Assembly (NCBI RefSeq): GCF_001512305.1
Contig: NZ_LNUT01000004.1
Location: 1,229,392 to 1,293,391 of the forward strand
Source of the DNA: Arthrobacter sp. EPSL27
GTDB lineage: Bacteria; Actinomycetota; Actinomycetes; Actinomycetales; Micrococcaceae
Direction of reading: 5' to 3'
Length of the DNA: 64,000 nucleotides
A program made the position numbers and the translations under genes. Positions 29,084-36,160 of the stretch are shown here, in pieces; the stretch's first letter is position 1, and each line of letters opens with the position of its first letter. The notes under the pieces were generated by a model. That model saw nothing but the letters and a program-made list of their open reading frames with translations. It was not told the origin of the DNA and made no database searches.

Positions 29084-30538
29084 TTAGTCGCCGCGGGCTC
29101 CAAAGACGATCTCATCCCAGCTGGGAATGCTGGAGCGCTTGGGCTTCGCCGGCTGCCGTTCCGGCTGCAGCGGGTCTTGACTGTCCCTGGCATCGCCGTC
29201 GTCGCCGTGGTTTCTGGCGGTTGCTGCGCCGGATTCCCGCTGCTGCCGGCGGGTGGTCCCGCCGCCCAGGAGCTCGTCCAGGCCCGGACTGGAGGTGGGT
29301 CCCTGCTGGCCGACGGGCCGCAGCTGCGACGCCGCGATGGTGATTTCCCGGGTGTCCGTGCTGACACCGTCATGCAGCTTCAGGGCGTCGTCCGGATCCT
29401 CGTCCTGGCGGGGGGCCAGGGTAAGCCGGGACATGATGGACGGCCGGCCGTCGCGGCGGCGTTCCCAAGGGTTGGCGCCGGGACGGGGATCCGTGTCTGC
29501 GGACCCGTTGTGACCGGGCGCGTCGGCGCCGGACCCGCCGGCTGTTTCGTCGGCGGCACGTTCGTCGCCGTCTGACCGCTCACTGCCGGGCTCTTCGCTG
29601 CTGGATTCTCCGCCGCGGGCGGGCGCTTCCGCCGGCACCTCCGAGGGCCTGGGGTGGGCTGCGGGGACACCGTTGGTCAGCAGCTTGGCGAGGGCGTCGT
29701 CTGCATCCTCGTCCACGCCCAGGCGCTGCCCGCGGCGGGACCGGAGCATGTCCAGCAGGCCGTCGGATTCCTGGTCGTGCTGCCCGTGCAGTTGCTGGAC
29801 CACCTGGAGCTGGGAGGTCGCCGTGCGCGCGGCGGCCTCGGCATCCGTTTCAAAGTCGAAGGGCCGGTCCGTGACCGCGGTAAGCCGTCGGGCGGGGACG
29901 GGGCCGTCAAGGGGTTCCAGCTCACTGAGCTGCTGTGCCCAGCGGTTCGCGTTCTGCAGCGATTTCCGGGACGGGCTGAACGTCCACATGGCGGGAGGTT
30001 CCTCGCCGATGCCTGCAGGGCCTCCTGCCTTGGCCTCAAAGCGGGCCACCACGGTCCAGCTCCCGTCAGGGCGACGCCAGGAATCCCACTCCACAGTGGA
30101 TGATTCGATGCCGTGCGCGCTTAGACGGTGGGCCACCATCTCGCCGAGGGAGGCCGGCTGGTCGCCGAAGACGGAGCGGTAGACGTCATGCCCGGGGGCG
30201 GGCGCGGCGACCTCCACCTTGCGGGCCTGCTGGGCGACGTACTCGCGCTCGGCGAGCACCGGGCCCTCGTAGCGCTGCACCTTCGCGAGCGGAATTCCGG
30301 AGAGCTCGGCCACTTCTGCCGCCGTCGAGCCTGCGCGGATGCGGGCCTGGATGTCCCGCGGGGACATGGCAATCGGGGCAGCGGCCGCGACGGAGGCGGC
30401 TGCCGTTTTGGACGCCGTCCTGCTGGCGGCAACCCGCAGCGCTTCGTCGATTGGCAACTGGAACATCGCGCCGCCGGTGCCACTCAACAGGAGATGCTCC
30501 CCGTCGTCGTGGACGCCTACAAGCCGTAGATCCTGCAT
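29084..30538 (-). CDS. sepH: Cell-division protein SepH
   Basis: 484-residue actinobacterial regulator of FtsZ. SepH (DUF3071) stimulates FtsZ assembly through an N-terminal domain with a helix-turn-helix. The start QDLRLVGVHDDGEHLLLSG and the HTH-like stretch AGSTAAEVAELSGIPLAKVQRYE (read in two parts) are the family signature. The C-terminal half is Asp/Glu/Ser/Gly-rich and low complexity, ending with a short conserved basic tail (KPKRSSIPSWDEIVFG). ATG 30538 is preferred over an upstream in-frame start because GGTGGAGG lies just before it. Converges on the phosphodiesterase gene. Confidence 0.92.
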   Translation of the reverse strand: MQDLRLVGVHDDGEHLLLSGTGGAMFQLPIDEALRVAASRTASKTAAASVAAAAPIAMSPRDIQARIRAGSTAAEVAELSGIPLAKVQRYEGPVLAEREYVAQQARKVEVAAPAPGHDVYRSVFGDQPASLGEMVAHRLSAHGIESSTVEWDSWRRPDGSWTVVARFEAKAGGPAGIGEEPPAMWTFSPSRKSLQNANRWAQQLSELEPLDGPVPARRLTAVTDRPFDFETDAEAAARTATSQLQVVQQLHGQHDQESDGLLDMLRSRRGQRLGVDEDADDALAKLLTNGVPAAHPRPSEVPAEAPARGGESSSEEPGSERSDGDERAADETAGGSGADAPGHNGSADTDPRPGANPWERRRDGRPSIMSRLTLAPRQDEDPDDALKLHDGVSTDTREITIAASQLRPVGQQGPTSSPGLDELLGGGTTRRQQRESGAATARNHGDDGDARDSQDPLQPERQPAKPKRSSIPSWDEIVFGARGD

Positions 30539-30859
30539 ACAATCCTCCACCCTGGCATTACTAACAATCGAAACTCTGCCACCGATGCGCGGCAATTCCC
30601 GAGAGGACGCCGGGCGCGCCGTGATTTTCCGCGAATTGACGCCGGTTTCCGGCCGCCGGGGTGCCCTCTCTGGGGCCCGGACCGGTGGACTCTGGTTTTC
30701 ACCGGGGGCTTAAGCAAAAATGACCCGACATCGGGCACAAAAACCGCGTGGCCGGCGTTGACATCGGAAGAGCCGCCCCGGAAGCCCAGGGCCACAGCCC
30801 GGCAGGACTGCCGGAGGCGGCGATCCCACCGAACAACTGCGGAGTGTGAGCAACCGACC
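30539..30859. other. Divergent intergenic region between sepH and DUF4193
   Basis: 321 bp with promoters for both genes. TAGTAA on the minus strand near 30557-30562 is a -10 candidate for sepH. A TTGACA occurs at about 30755-30760 on the plus strand, but no convincing -10 follows at proper spacing. No RNA gene or repeat is recognised. Confidence 0.35.
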
Positions 30860-31159
30860 ATGGCGACAGACTACGATGCGCCGCGCAAGACCGAGGAAGA
30901 CCTCAGTGAGGACTCCCTTGAGGCGTTGAAGGCCCGGCGGACGGAAAAGCCGTCCGCGGTGGTCGACGAGGACGAATCGGAACTTGCGGAAAGCTACGAG
31001 CTCCCAGGCGCGGACCTGTCCGGCGAGGAGCTGCTGGTCCGGGTGCTGCCGGCCCAGGCTGACGAATTCACGTGTGCTTCGTGTTTCCTGGTCCGACACC
31101 GTTCGCAGGTGGCCCGCGAGAAGGACGGCCTCAAGTTCTGCAGGGACTGCGAAGGTTAG
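30860..31159 (+). CDS. DUF4193 zinc-ribbon protein
   Basis: 99-residue acidic protein typical of actinobacteria, homologous to M. tuberculosis Rv2699c by its start MATDYDAPRKTEEDLSEDSL. The C-terminus holds two Cys pairs (CASC and CRDC) that form a zinc ribbon; the middle is Asp/Glu-rich. Function unknown; such proteins may contact RNA polymerase or ribosomes, but that is speculation. ATG 30860 gives the family N-terminus. A small duplication GGGACTGCGA spans the stop codon region. Confidence 0.88.
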   Translation: MATDYDAPRKTEEDLSEDSLEALKARRTEKPSAVVDEDESELAESYELPGADLSGEELLVRVLPAQADEFTCASCFLVRHRSQVAREKDGLKFCRDCEG

Positions 31160-31205
31160 GGACTGCGAGGGCTGACCCCTGTGAGGGCTGGAACCGATGC
31201 GGAGG

Positions 31206-31688
31206 CTAGGACCTGAGCGCGGCGAGCAACTTGTCCGGGTGGCGGGTGGACGTGAGCCAGTAGGGGGTGCGGTCCGAGGGGTCCGTGATTTCGATGCGGA
31301 CCACCGGGCTGATCCAGCCGCGGATGCACAGGAAGGCAAGGCCGTTGAGGCGGGTGCCGCGTTCTGCGGTCGCCTCCGCACCGTCGAACGCGGCCGCGGC
31401 GCCGAGGAACCGGCGTTCGATGGTGGCCCGGCCGACGCGCAGGGTGGAGCCCGTGACGGTGATGGTGGGGGTCGAGAGGACCAGCAACACGGCGAGGATG
31501 GCGAACAGCACCACGGCCGCGATCAGGCCGGTAGCCAGGCTGATCGGTGCGAACACGAAGATCCCGGCGCCCGACAGTCCTGCCGCCACCAGCCAGATCC
31601 AGAAGTTGGGCCACAGTTTTTCGGTGTAGACGACGGCGTCGTCAGGGGTGCTGTTGGGGGCAGGAACGGCTGCGCTGGATTCGGGCAT
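31206..31688 (-). CDS. DUF3093 membrane protein
   Basis: 160-residue protein with two adjacent hydrophobic helices (~30-75) followed by a soluble PH-like C-terminal part (TITVTGSTLRVGRATIERRF, then WISPVVRIEITDPSDRTPYW). DUF3093 proteins are found beside dut throughout actinobacteria; the role is unknown. ATG 31688 places the start right after the divergent promoter region shared with dut. Confidence 0.85.
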   Translation of the reverse strand: MPESSAAVPAPNSTPDDAVVYTEKLWPNFWIWLVAAGLSGAGIFVFAPISLATGLIAAVVLFAILAVLLVLSTPTITVTGSTLRVGRATIERRFLGAAAAFDGAEATAERGTRLNGLAFLCIRGWISPVVRIEITDPSDRTPYWLTSTRHPDKLLAALRS

Positions 31689-31807
31689 GTGCCCAGCTTT
31701 CCATCTTTTCCGGGCTATTTCACCTTGGCGGACAGCGGCCGCCGCGGCCGCGTGGCCCCCGGTCGCAGCTAGGCCGAAGTTCGCCGCTGCCGTTAGAGTG
31801 AGGGACT

Positions 31808-32383
31808 GTGACTGAAGAAACGACAACTGTGGCAGCAGCAGAAGCACAGCCGGAGACAGAGCAGAGTGCACAGCCGGAGGCAGAGCTCGATACAGAGCAG
31901 GAGACGCAGCAAACGGCGGAGTGCGGAACGCCTACCCTGACGGTCCAGCTGAAGATGCTCGACGACGGCCTGGAACCGCCGTCGTATGCCCACCCGGGCG
32001 ACGCCGGGGCTGACCTGCGCGCCCGCGAGGACGTCCGGCTGGAACCGGGGGAGCGCCGACTGGTCCCCACCGGCGTCTCCATCGCCCTTCCGGACGGTTT
32101 TGTGGCCCTGATCCACCCGCGCTCCGGACTCGCCACCAAGCACGGCCTCACCGTGGTGAACGCCCCCGGAACGGTCGACGCCGGCTACCGCGGCGAGATT
32201 GCGGTGACGCTGCTCAATACCGACAGCCGGCACGCGATCGACCTCAAGCGCGGCGATAGAATTGCACAAATGGTTATTCAACGCGTCGAATACGCCCGGT
32301 TCGTGCCGGTGCAGGAACTCAGCGGCTCGGTGCGCGGCGGCGGAGGCTTCGGCTCCACCGGCGGCTTCGGCGCGCCGGTCTAA
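31808..32383 (+). CDS. dut: dUTP diphosphatase
   Basis: Hydrolyses dUTP to dUMP and pyrophosphate, keeping uracil out of DNA and feeding dTMP synthesis. The trimeric-dUTPase motifs are all visible: GDAGADLRA, PRSGLATKHGL, the active-site loop with Asp (NAPGTVDAGYRGE), RGDRIAQMVIQ and the C-terminal GGGFGSTGGFG. The protein is 191 residues, about 40 longer than usual, because of an Ala/Glu/Gln-rich N-terminal extension. GTG 31808 is 8 nt after TAGAGT (31794-31799), a possible leaderless promoter. An internal start near the conserved domain is the alternative. Confidence 0.95.
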   Translation: MTEETTTVAAAEAQPETEQSAQPEAELDTEQETQQTAECGTPTLTVQLKMLDDGLEPPSYAHPGDAGADLRAREDVRLEPGERRLVPTGVSIALPDGFVALIHPRSGLATKHGLTVVNAPGTVDAGYRGEIAVTLLNTDSRHAIDLKRGDRIAQMVIQRVEYARFVPVQELSGSVRGGGGFGSTGGFGAPV

Positions 32384-32407
32384 GCGCCGGCGCCGACCCC
32401 CTGCAGT

Positions 32408-32463
32408 ATGTACGCAGGGAAATGTACGTCGAGGCGTGTACGCCGAGACATGTACGCAGTGAA
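32408..32463. repeat. Four 14-bp tandem repeats (RTGTACGYMGRGRM) before the DUF3710 operon
   Basis: Units ATGTACGCAGGGAA, ATGTACGTCGAGGC, GTGTACGCCGAGAC and ATGTACGCAGTGAA occupy 32408-32463 without gaps. The invariant TGTACG core recurs every 14 bp. It lies 120 bp upstream of the DUF3710 start, in promoter position, so it may be a multi-site regulator target. Confidence 0.8.
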
Positions 32464-32583
32464 TTTTGAAGCAGGACCCGTCCGCGGCCGAACCGGCCGC
32501 CTGCCGGTGCACGTGAGCGCACCGGGCGGCTGCCGGCCACGCGCAGGCGGCCGGCACGAGAACACGACTAAGGAGACGACCCC

Positions 32584-33312
32584 ATGGTTTTTGGGCGTGG
32601 CAGGAAAGCAAAGCAGGAGCAGCCGACGGATCCCGGGGAAACCCGGGAGGCTGCTGCTGATGTTGCGGGCGACGGCGCTGCAGCATCCGGCGCTGCCACC
32701 GGCCGTGCCGCCACCGGTCCCTTCGACGTCTCGGAAATCGAGGACCAGGACGGCTACGTGGACCTCGGCGCACTGCTGATTGCCCCCTCGGAAGGCCTGC
32801 AGCTCCGCCTCGAGGTCGAGGAGGCCACGCAGCGCGTCGTGGCGGTCACCATGGACCTGAACGGCTCCAGCCTCCAGCTCCAGGCTTTCGCGGCCCCCCG
32901 CTCCGAGGGCCTCTGGGACGAAATCCGCGAGCAGATCGGCCAGTCGGTGGGCAGCCAGGGCGGCCAGGTCGAGGAGATCCAGGGCGGGTTCGGCACCGAG
33001 CTGCTCGCCAAGCTCCCGGCCAGCGGCTCAGACGGAAGCCACGGTTACCGCGTGGCCCGCTTCATCGGCGTCGACGGTCCGCGCTGGTTCCTCCGCGGCG
33101 TGTTCGGCGGCGAGGCCGCCGTCGACCGTGAGGCGGCTGCCGGGCTGGAAGGTCTGTTCCGGCAGATCGTGGTGGTCCGCGGCGAGAACCCCATGCCGCC
33201 GCGCGACCTGCTGCAGCTGCGCCTGCCGAAGGAGAACGCCGTGCCCGCACCGCAGTCGGCCCCTGACCTCAGCCGGCCGGAACGTGGACCGGAGACTACC
33301 CAGATTGGTTGA
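32584..33312 (+). CDS. DUF3710 domain-containing protein
   Basis: 242-residue actinobacterial protein of unknown function (Rv2696c-like). The first ~40 residues are basic and Gly/Ala-rich. The folded domain starts at DVSEIEDQDGYVDLGALLIA, contains LRLEVEEATQRVVAVTMDL, and ends near PMPPRDLLQLRLP. A strong GGAGACGACCCC precedes ATG. It is first in an operon with an OB-fold and a DUF3159 gene, the same order as in other actinobacteria. Confidence 0.87.
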   Translation: MVFGRGRKAKQEQPTDPGETREAAADVAGDGAAASGAATGRAATGPFDVSEIEDQDGYVDLGALLIAPSEGLQLRLEVEEATQRVVAVTMDLNGSSLQLQAFAAPRSEGLWDEIREQIGQSVGSQGGQVEEIQGGFGTELLAKLPASGSDGSHGYRVARFIGVDGPRWFLRGVFGGEAAVDREAAAGLEGLFRQIVVVRGENPMPPRDLLQLRLPKENAVPAPQSAPDLSRPERGPETTQIG

Positions 33313-33739
33313 TGCCCCCCGCAAGGACCCGGCCTCCTCCGTCTCCGTGGGGGAGCTGCCGGACCGCGGCCGCGTGCTGTGCCACGGGTTCATCGAGTCC
33401 GTGACCTACGCGCCGTCGAACCAGGTGGCCGCGTTCACCGCCGTGGTCATCGACCACAACGCACCGCCGGCCAAGGCCCGCCGGGCCGCAGCCCAGCCCA
33501 CCGCAGTCCAGGCCACCGCAGTCCAGGCCGCCGCAGCCCGCCCGGCCGGCAACGGCCGGCGCCAGCGGCCCGCCGGGGCCAAGGGCCGGCTCCGTGTGGT
33601 GTGGCTGGGCCGCCGCCGCATCCCCGGCATCGAGGCCGGCACCGAACTGCGCCTGCAGGGCATGGTCACCGTCCGCGACGGACTGCCCACCATGTTCAAC
33701 CCCCGCTATGAGATTCTCTCCCGCCAGGAGGAGCAATGA
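33305..33739 (+). CDS. OB-fold nucleic-acid-binding protein
   Basis: 144-residue protein with an OB-type beta-barrel split by an Ala/Gln/Arg-rich insert. The first half (DRGRVLCHGFIESVTYAPS and AAFTAVVIDH) resembles RecG/aspartyl-tRNA synthetase-like anticodon OB folds; the second (RLRVVWLGRRRIPGIEAGT) completes the barrel. The insert at ~57-93 contains repeats of AVQATAVQ type encoded by a 15-bp repeated stretch (33496-33540). TTG 33305 overlaps the DUF3710 stop by 8 nt and is the likeliest start; GTG at about 33346 would remove 14 residues. A role in nucleic acid binding is inferred. Confidence 0.78.
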   Translation: MVDAPRKDPASSVSVGELPDRGRVLCHGFIESVTYAPSNQVAAFTAVVIDHNAPPAKARRAAAQPTAVQATAVQAAAARPAGNGRRQRPAGAKGRLRVVWLGRRRIPGIEAGTELRLQGMVTVRDGLPTMFNPRYEILSRQEEQ

Positions 33740-34503
33740 CCGCGCCCCAGCACCCCGAGCCGGCAAAGCCCGAGCCGACGGAACCCCAAAATCCCCGGTT
33801 GTCGGATCCGCGGCCGGACACCGCGCAGCCGGCGGACGCCCAGCCCACAGTTGCGCAGCTCGCCGAAGGCTACGCGGCCAAGGCCGGGTTGCACCGGTCC
33901 CACAACGGCAACATCGACGTGCTCAAAAGCGCCGGCGGGGTCCAGGGTATCGCGGAGAGCATCCTCCCCGGCCTGGTTTTCCTGGTCGCGTTCACCATTA
34001 CCCGGGAGCTGACCCTGGCGCTGGTGTTCGCACTGTCCATCGCCGCTGCCTTCACGGTGGTCCGGCTGGTCCAGCGCAAGCCGCTGACGCAGGCACTGGC
34101 CGGAATCGTCGGCGTCGGCGTTTCCGCATGGCTGGCCAACACCACGGGCAAGGCCGAGGACTTCTACGTCCCCGGCTTCTTCACCAACTTCGCGTACATC
34201 GTGGCGATGGGCATTTCCATTGCCGTGCGCTGGCCGTTCGCCGGCCTGATCTTCGGCTTCATCCGCAACGAGGGCCTGGACTGGCGGAAAGACCCCGCCA
34301 GGGTCAAGGCGTACCAGATCGGCACGTGGGTGATCATCGGCGTCCTGGCACTGCGGCTGCTGGTCCAGGTGCCGCTGTACTTCATGGGCGAGGACGGCTT
34401 CGCGGCCCTCGCCACGACGCGTCTCCTGATGGGGGCGCCGCTGTACATCCTGGGCATCTGGATCGCCTGGCTGCTGACCCGCCCGGCTCCCGCCGAGAGC
34501 TGA
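33736..34503 (+). CDS. DUF3159 membrane protein
   Basis: 255-residue protein with an N-terminal ~60-residue Pro/Glu-rich cytosolic segment and about six membrane helices. The signature GGVQGIAESILPGLVFLVAF and the VRLVQRKPLTQALAGI loop identify DUF3159. It overlaps the OB-fold stop by ATGA, so translation is coupled. The conserved pairing of DUF3710, OB-fold and DUF3159 near dut and ceoBC suggests a shared process, unknown so far. Confidence 0.87.
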   Translation: MTAPQHPEPAKPEPTEPQNPRLSDPRPDTAQPADAQPTVAQLAEGYAAKAGLHRSHNGNIDVLKSAGGVQGIAESILPGLVFLVAFTITRELTLALVFALSIAAAFTVVRLVQRKPLTQALAGIVGVGVSAWLANTTGKAEDFYVPGFFTNFAYIVAMGISIAVRWPFAGLIFGFIRNEGLDWRKDPARVKAYQIGTWVIIGVLALRLLVQVPLYFMGEDGFAALATTRLLMGAPLYILGIWIAWLLTRPAPAES

Positions 34504-34513
34504 CCCCCAGCCA

Positions 34514-34573
34514 GCTGACGCCCGCCACCTGACTGCCGGGCATCTGACTGCCGGCCACCAGAATGCCGGCGGG
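34514..34573. repeat. Short imperfect 15-bp tandem repeats between convergent genes
   Basis: CTGACTGCCGGGCAT, CTGACTGCCGGCCAC and degenerate flanking units (34515-34528, 34559-34573) fill the gap between the DUF3159 and ceoC 3' ends. CCGGC/GCCGG pairs could also fold into a weak terminator. Confidence 0.6.
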
Positions 34574-34574
34574 C

Positions 34575-35333
34575 TCAGCCGTCGAAGCCGTCGTCCTCCG
34601 GCGCCGGGCCGTCCGAGCCCTGCCGGTCAGCAGCGGCATGCACCCCCTCTTCAGCGTCCTCAGCGTCGGCGGAGGACTCGGGCGAGAGCAGGGCCCGCAG
34701 CTGGTCCTCGGCCGCGATGGTGGTCACGAAGAACAGTTCGTCCCCGCCGTCCAGCACGTCATCGCGGCTCGGGGTGATGGGCGCCTGGTCGCGGAGGATC
34801 GCCACCAGGGTGGAATCCTCCGGCCACTCGATGCCGCCCACGGTCAGGCCGATCACGTGCGAATCGTGGGGGACCGTGAACTCAACCAGGGAGGACACCC
34901 CGGTCTGCAGCGTCAGCAGGCGGACCAGGTCGCCGATCTCCACCGCCTCCTCGACCAGCGCGGTCATCAGCTGCGGCGTGTTGACGGCGACGTCGACCCC
35001 CCAGGAGTCGTCGAACATCCAGTCGTTCTTGGGGTTGTTGACCCGGCCCACCGTCCGGCCGACGCCGAATTCGGTCTTCGCGAGCAGCGAGACCACCAGG
35101 TTCACCTTGTCATCGCCCGTCGCGGAGACCACGACGTCGGCGTCCTCCAGTTTCGCGTCCTTCAGGGTGCTGAGTTCGCAGGCGTCCCCGACCAGCCAGT
35201 GGGCGCCGCGCAGGCCGCTGCGGCCTATCACCTCGGGCTTGAGGTCGATCAGCAGGATTTCGTGCTTGTGGGCCAGCAGCTCGCGCGCGATGGAGGAACC
35301 GACGCTCCCCGCCCCGACAATAACGACTTTCAC
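34575..35333 (-). CDS. ceoC: TrkA-type potassium uptake regulator (CeoC)
   Basis: 252-residue cytosolic K+ uptake regulator with an RCK_N Rossmann fold (MKVVIVGAGSVGSSIARELL, nucleotide loop GxGxxG; acidic end of strand 2 at IDLKPEVIG) and an RCK_C domain (~135-215). It binds NAD(H)/ATP and gates TrkH/TrkG-type channels. A variable acidic tail of ~35 residues follows. GTG 35333 immediately follows the ceoB stop (TAA then GTG), with AAGGAG inside the end of ceoB. No trkH-type pore gene lies in this window. Confidence 0.92.
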   Translation of the reverse strand: MKVVIVGAGSVGSSIARELLAHKHEILLIDLKPEVIGRSGLRGAHWLVGDACELSTLKDAKLEDADVVVSATGDDKVNLVVSLLAKTEFGVGRTVGRVNNPKNDWMFDDSWGVDVAVNTPQLMTALVEEAVEIGDLVRLLTLQTGVSSLVEFTVPHDSHVIGLTVGGIEWPEDSTLVAILRDQAPITPSRDDVLDGGDELFFVTTIAAEDQLRALLSPESSADAEDAEEGVHAAADRQGSDGPAPEDDGFDG

Positions 35334-36005
35334 TTAGGACTCCTTGGCGGGGGACTTGGCAAGAATGTGCGCGACTTCGGTGCTGCGGTCCACACCCAGC
35401 ATGGCGTGGACGGTGTCGCCGTCCTGGTACAGGGTGCCGGCCACGGGCAGCATGCCCTCGCCGAACCGGGTCAGGTAGGCCACCCGGATTCCGGCGGCCT
35501 TCTCGATGGAGGTGACCGGGTGGCCGATCCACTCGGGATTCAGGTCCACTTCGGCGAGGACCAGCCGGCCGGACGGGTCCCGGAAGTCCCCGGCGAGGTG
35601 CTGCTCGGGGAGGATCCGGCGGAGTACCTGGTCCGCGCTCCAGCGCACGGCGGCCACCGTGGGGATGCCCAGGCGCTGGTAGATTTCCGCGCGGCCCGGG
35701 TCGTAGATCCGGGCGACGACGTGCGGGACATGGAAGGTTTCGCGGGCCACGCGGGTGGCGAGGATGTTGGAGTTGTCGCCGCTGGAAACCGCGGCGAAGG
35801 CGTAGGCCTCCGCGACGCCGGCCTGCTTCAGGGTTTCCCGGTCAAAGCCGACGCCGGTGACCTTGCGTCCGGTAAAGCCTGCCCGGAGCCGCCGGAACGC
35901 ACGGTCGTCCTGGTCGATGATGGCCACGGAGTGGCCCGCGTCCTCGAGGGTGTGCGCCAGGGTCGCCCCCACCCGGCCGCAACCCATAATCACGAAGTGC
36001 GCCAA
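35334..36005 (-). CDS. ceoB: TrkA-type potassium uptake regulator (CeoB)
   Basis: 223-residue partner of CeoC, with the RCK_N start FVIMGCGRVGATLAHTLEDA, IIDQDDRAF (adenosine ribose-binding Asp) and an RCK_C half (~135-215). The pair forms the cytosolic gating ring of an actinobacterial Trk system (Rv2691/Rv2692 in M. tuberculosis). TTG 36005 is the start because AGGAGG lies 6 nt upstream; the open frame continuing upstream lacks such a site. Divergent from the APC permease. Confidence 0.92.
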   Translation of the reverse strand: MAHFVIMGCGRVGATLAHTLEDAGHSVAIIDQDDRAFRRLRAGFTGRKVTGVGFDRETLKQAGVAEAYAFAAVSSGDNSNILATRVARETFHVPHVVARIYDPGRAEIYQRLGIPTVAAVRWSADQVLRRILPEQHLAGDFRDPSGRLVLAEVDLNPEWIGHPVTSIEKAAGIRVAYLTRFGEGMLPVAGTLYQDGDTVHAMLGVDRSTEVAHILAKSPAKES

Positions 36006-36076
36006 CCGTTCCTCCTGTTGTTCCCGAACTGCTGCTGGGTAAAACTCTACCGGCCACCGCAGCCCCGCCCGCCGGC

Positions 36077-36106
36077 GGCAGGGACAGGCGTGGCAGGGAC
36101 AGGCGC
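36077..36106. repeat. Two perfect-but-last-base 15-bp direct repeats in the ceoB/permease intergenic region
   Basis: GGCAGGGACAGGCGT (36077-36091) and GGCAGGGACAGGCGC (36092-36106) stand head to tail between the divergent genes. Confidence 0.7.
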
Positions 36107-36138
36107 GCTGGCGGGCACCGCCGCCGTCATGACATCGC

Positions 36139-36157
36139 GTCCGAATCGGACTAGCTT
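36139..36157 (+). promoter_or_regulatory. Dyad GTCCGA-A-TCGGAC adjoining a -10-like TAGCTT
   Basis: The perfect 13-bp palindrome at 36139-36151 abuts TAGCTT (36152-36157). Six bases later is GTG 36164, the second of two consecutive GTG codons of the permease gene. This arrangement suggests a leaderless promoter with an operator in its spacer. Confidence 0.5.
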
Positions 36158-36160
36158 TGT

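Noticed and set aside
32408..32463. CRISPR array
   Set aside because: Repeats are contiguous 14-bp units without spacers and no cas genes are present; the same holds for 20414-20473.
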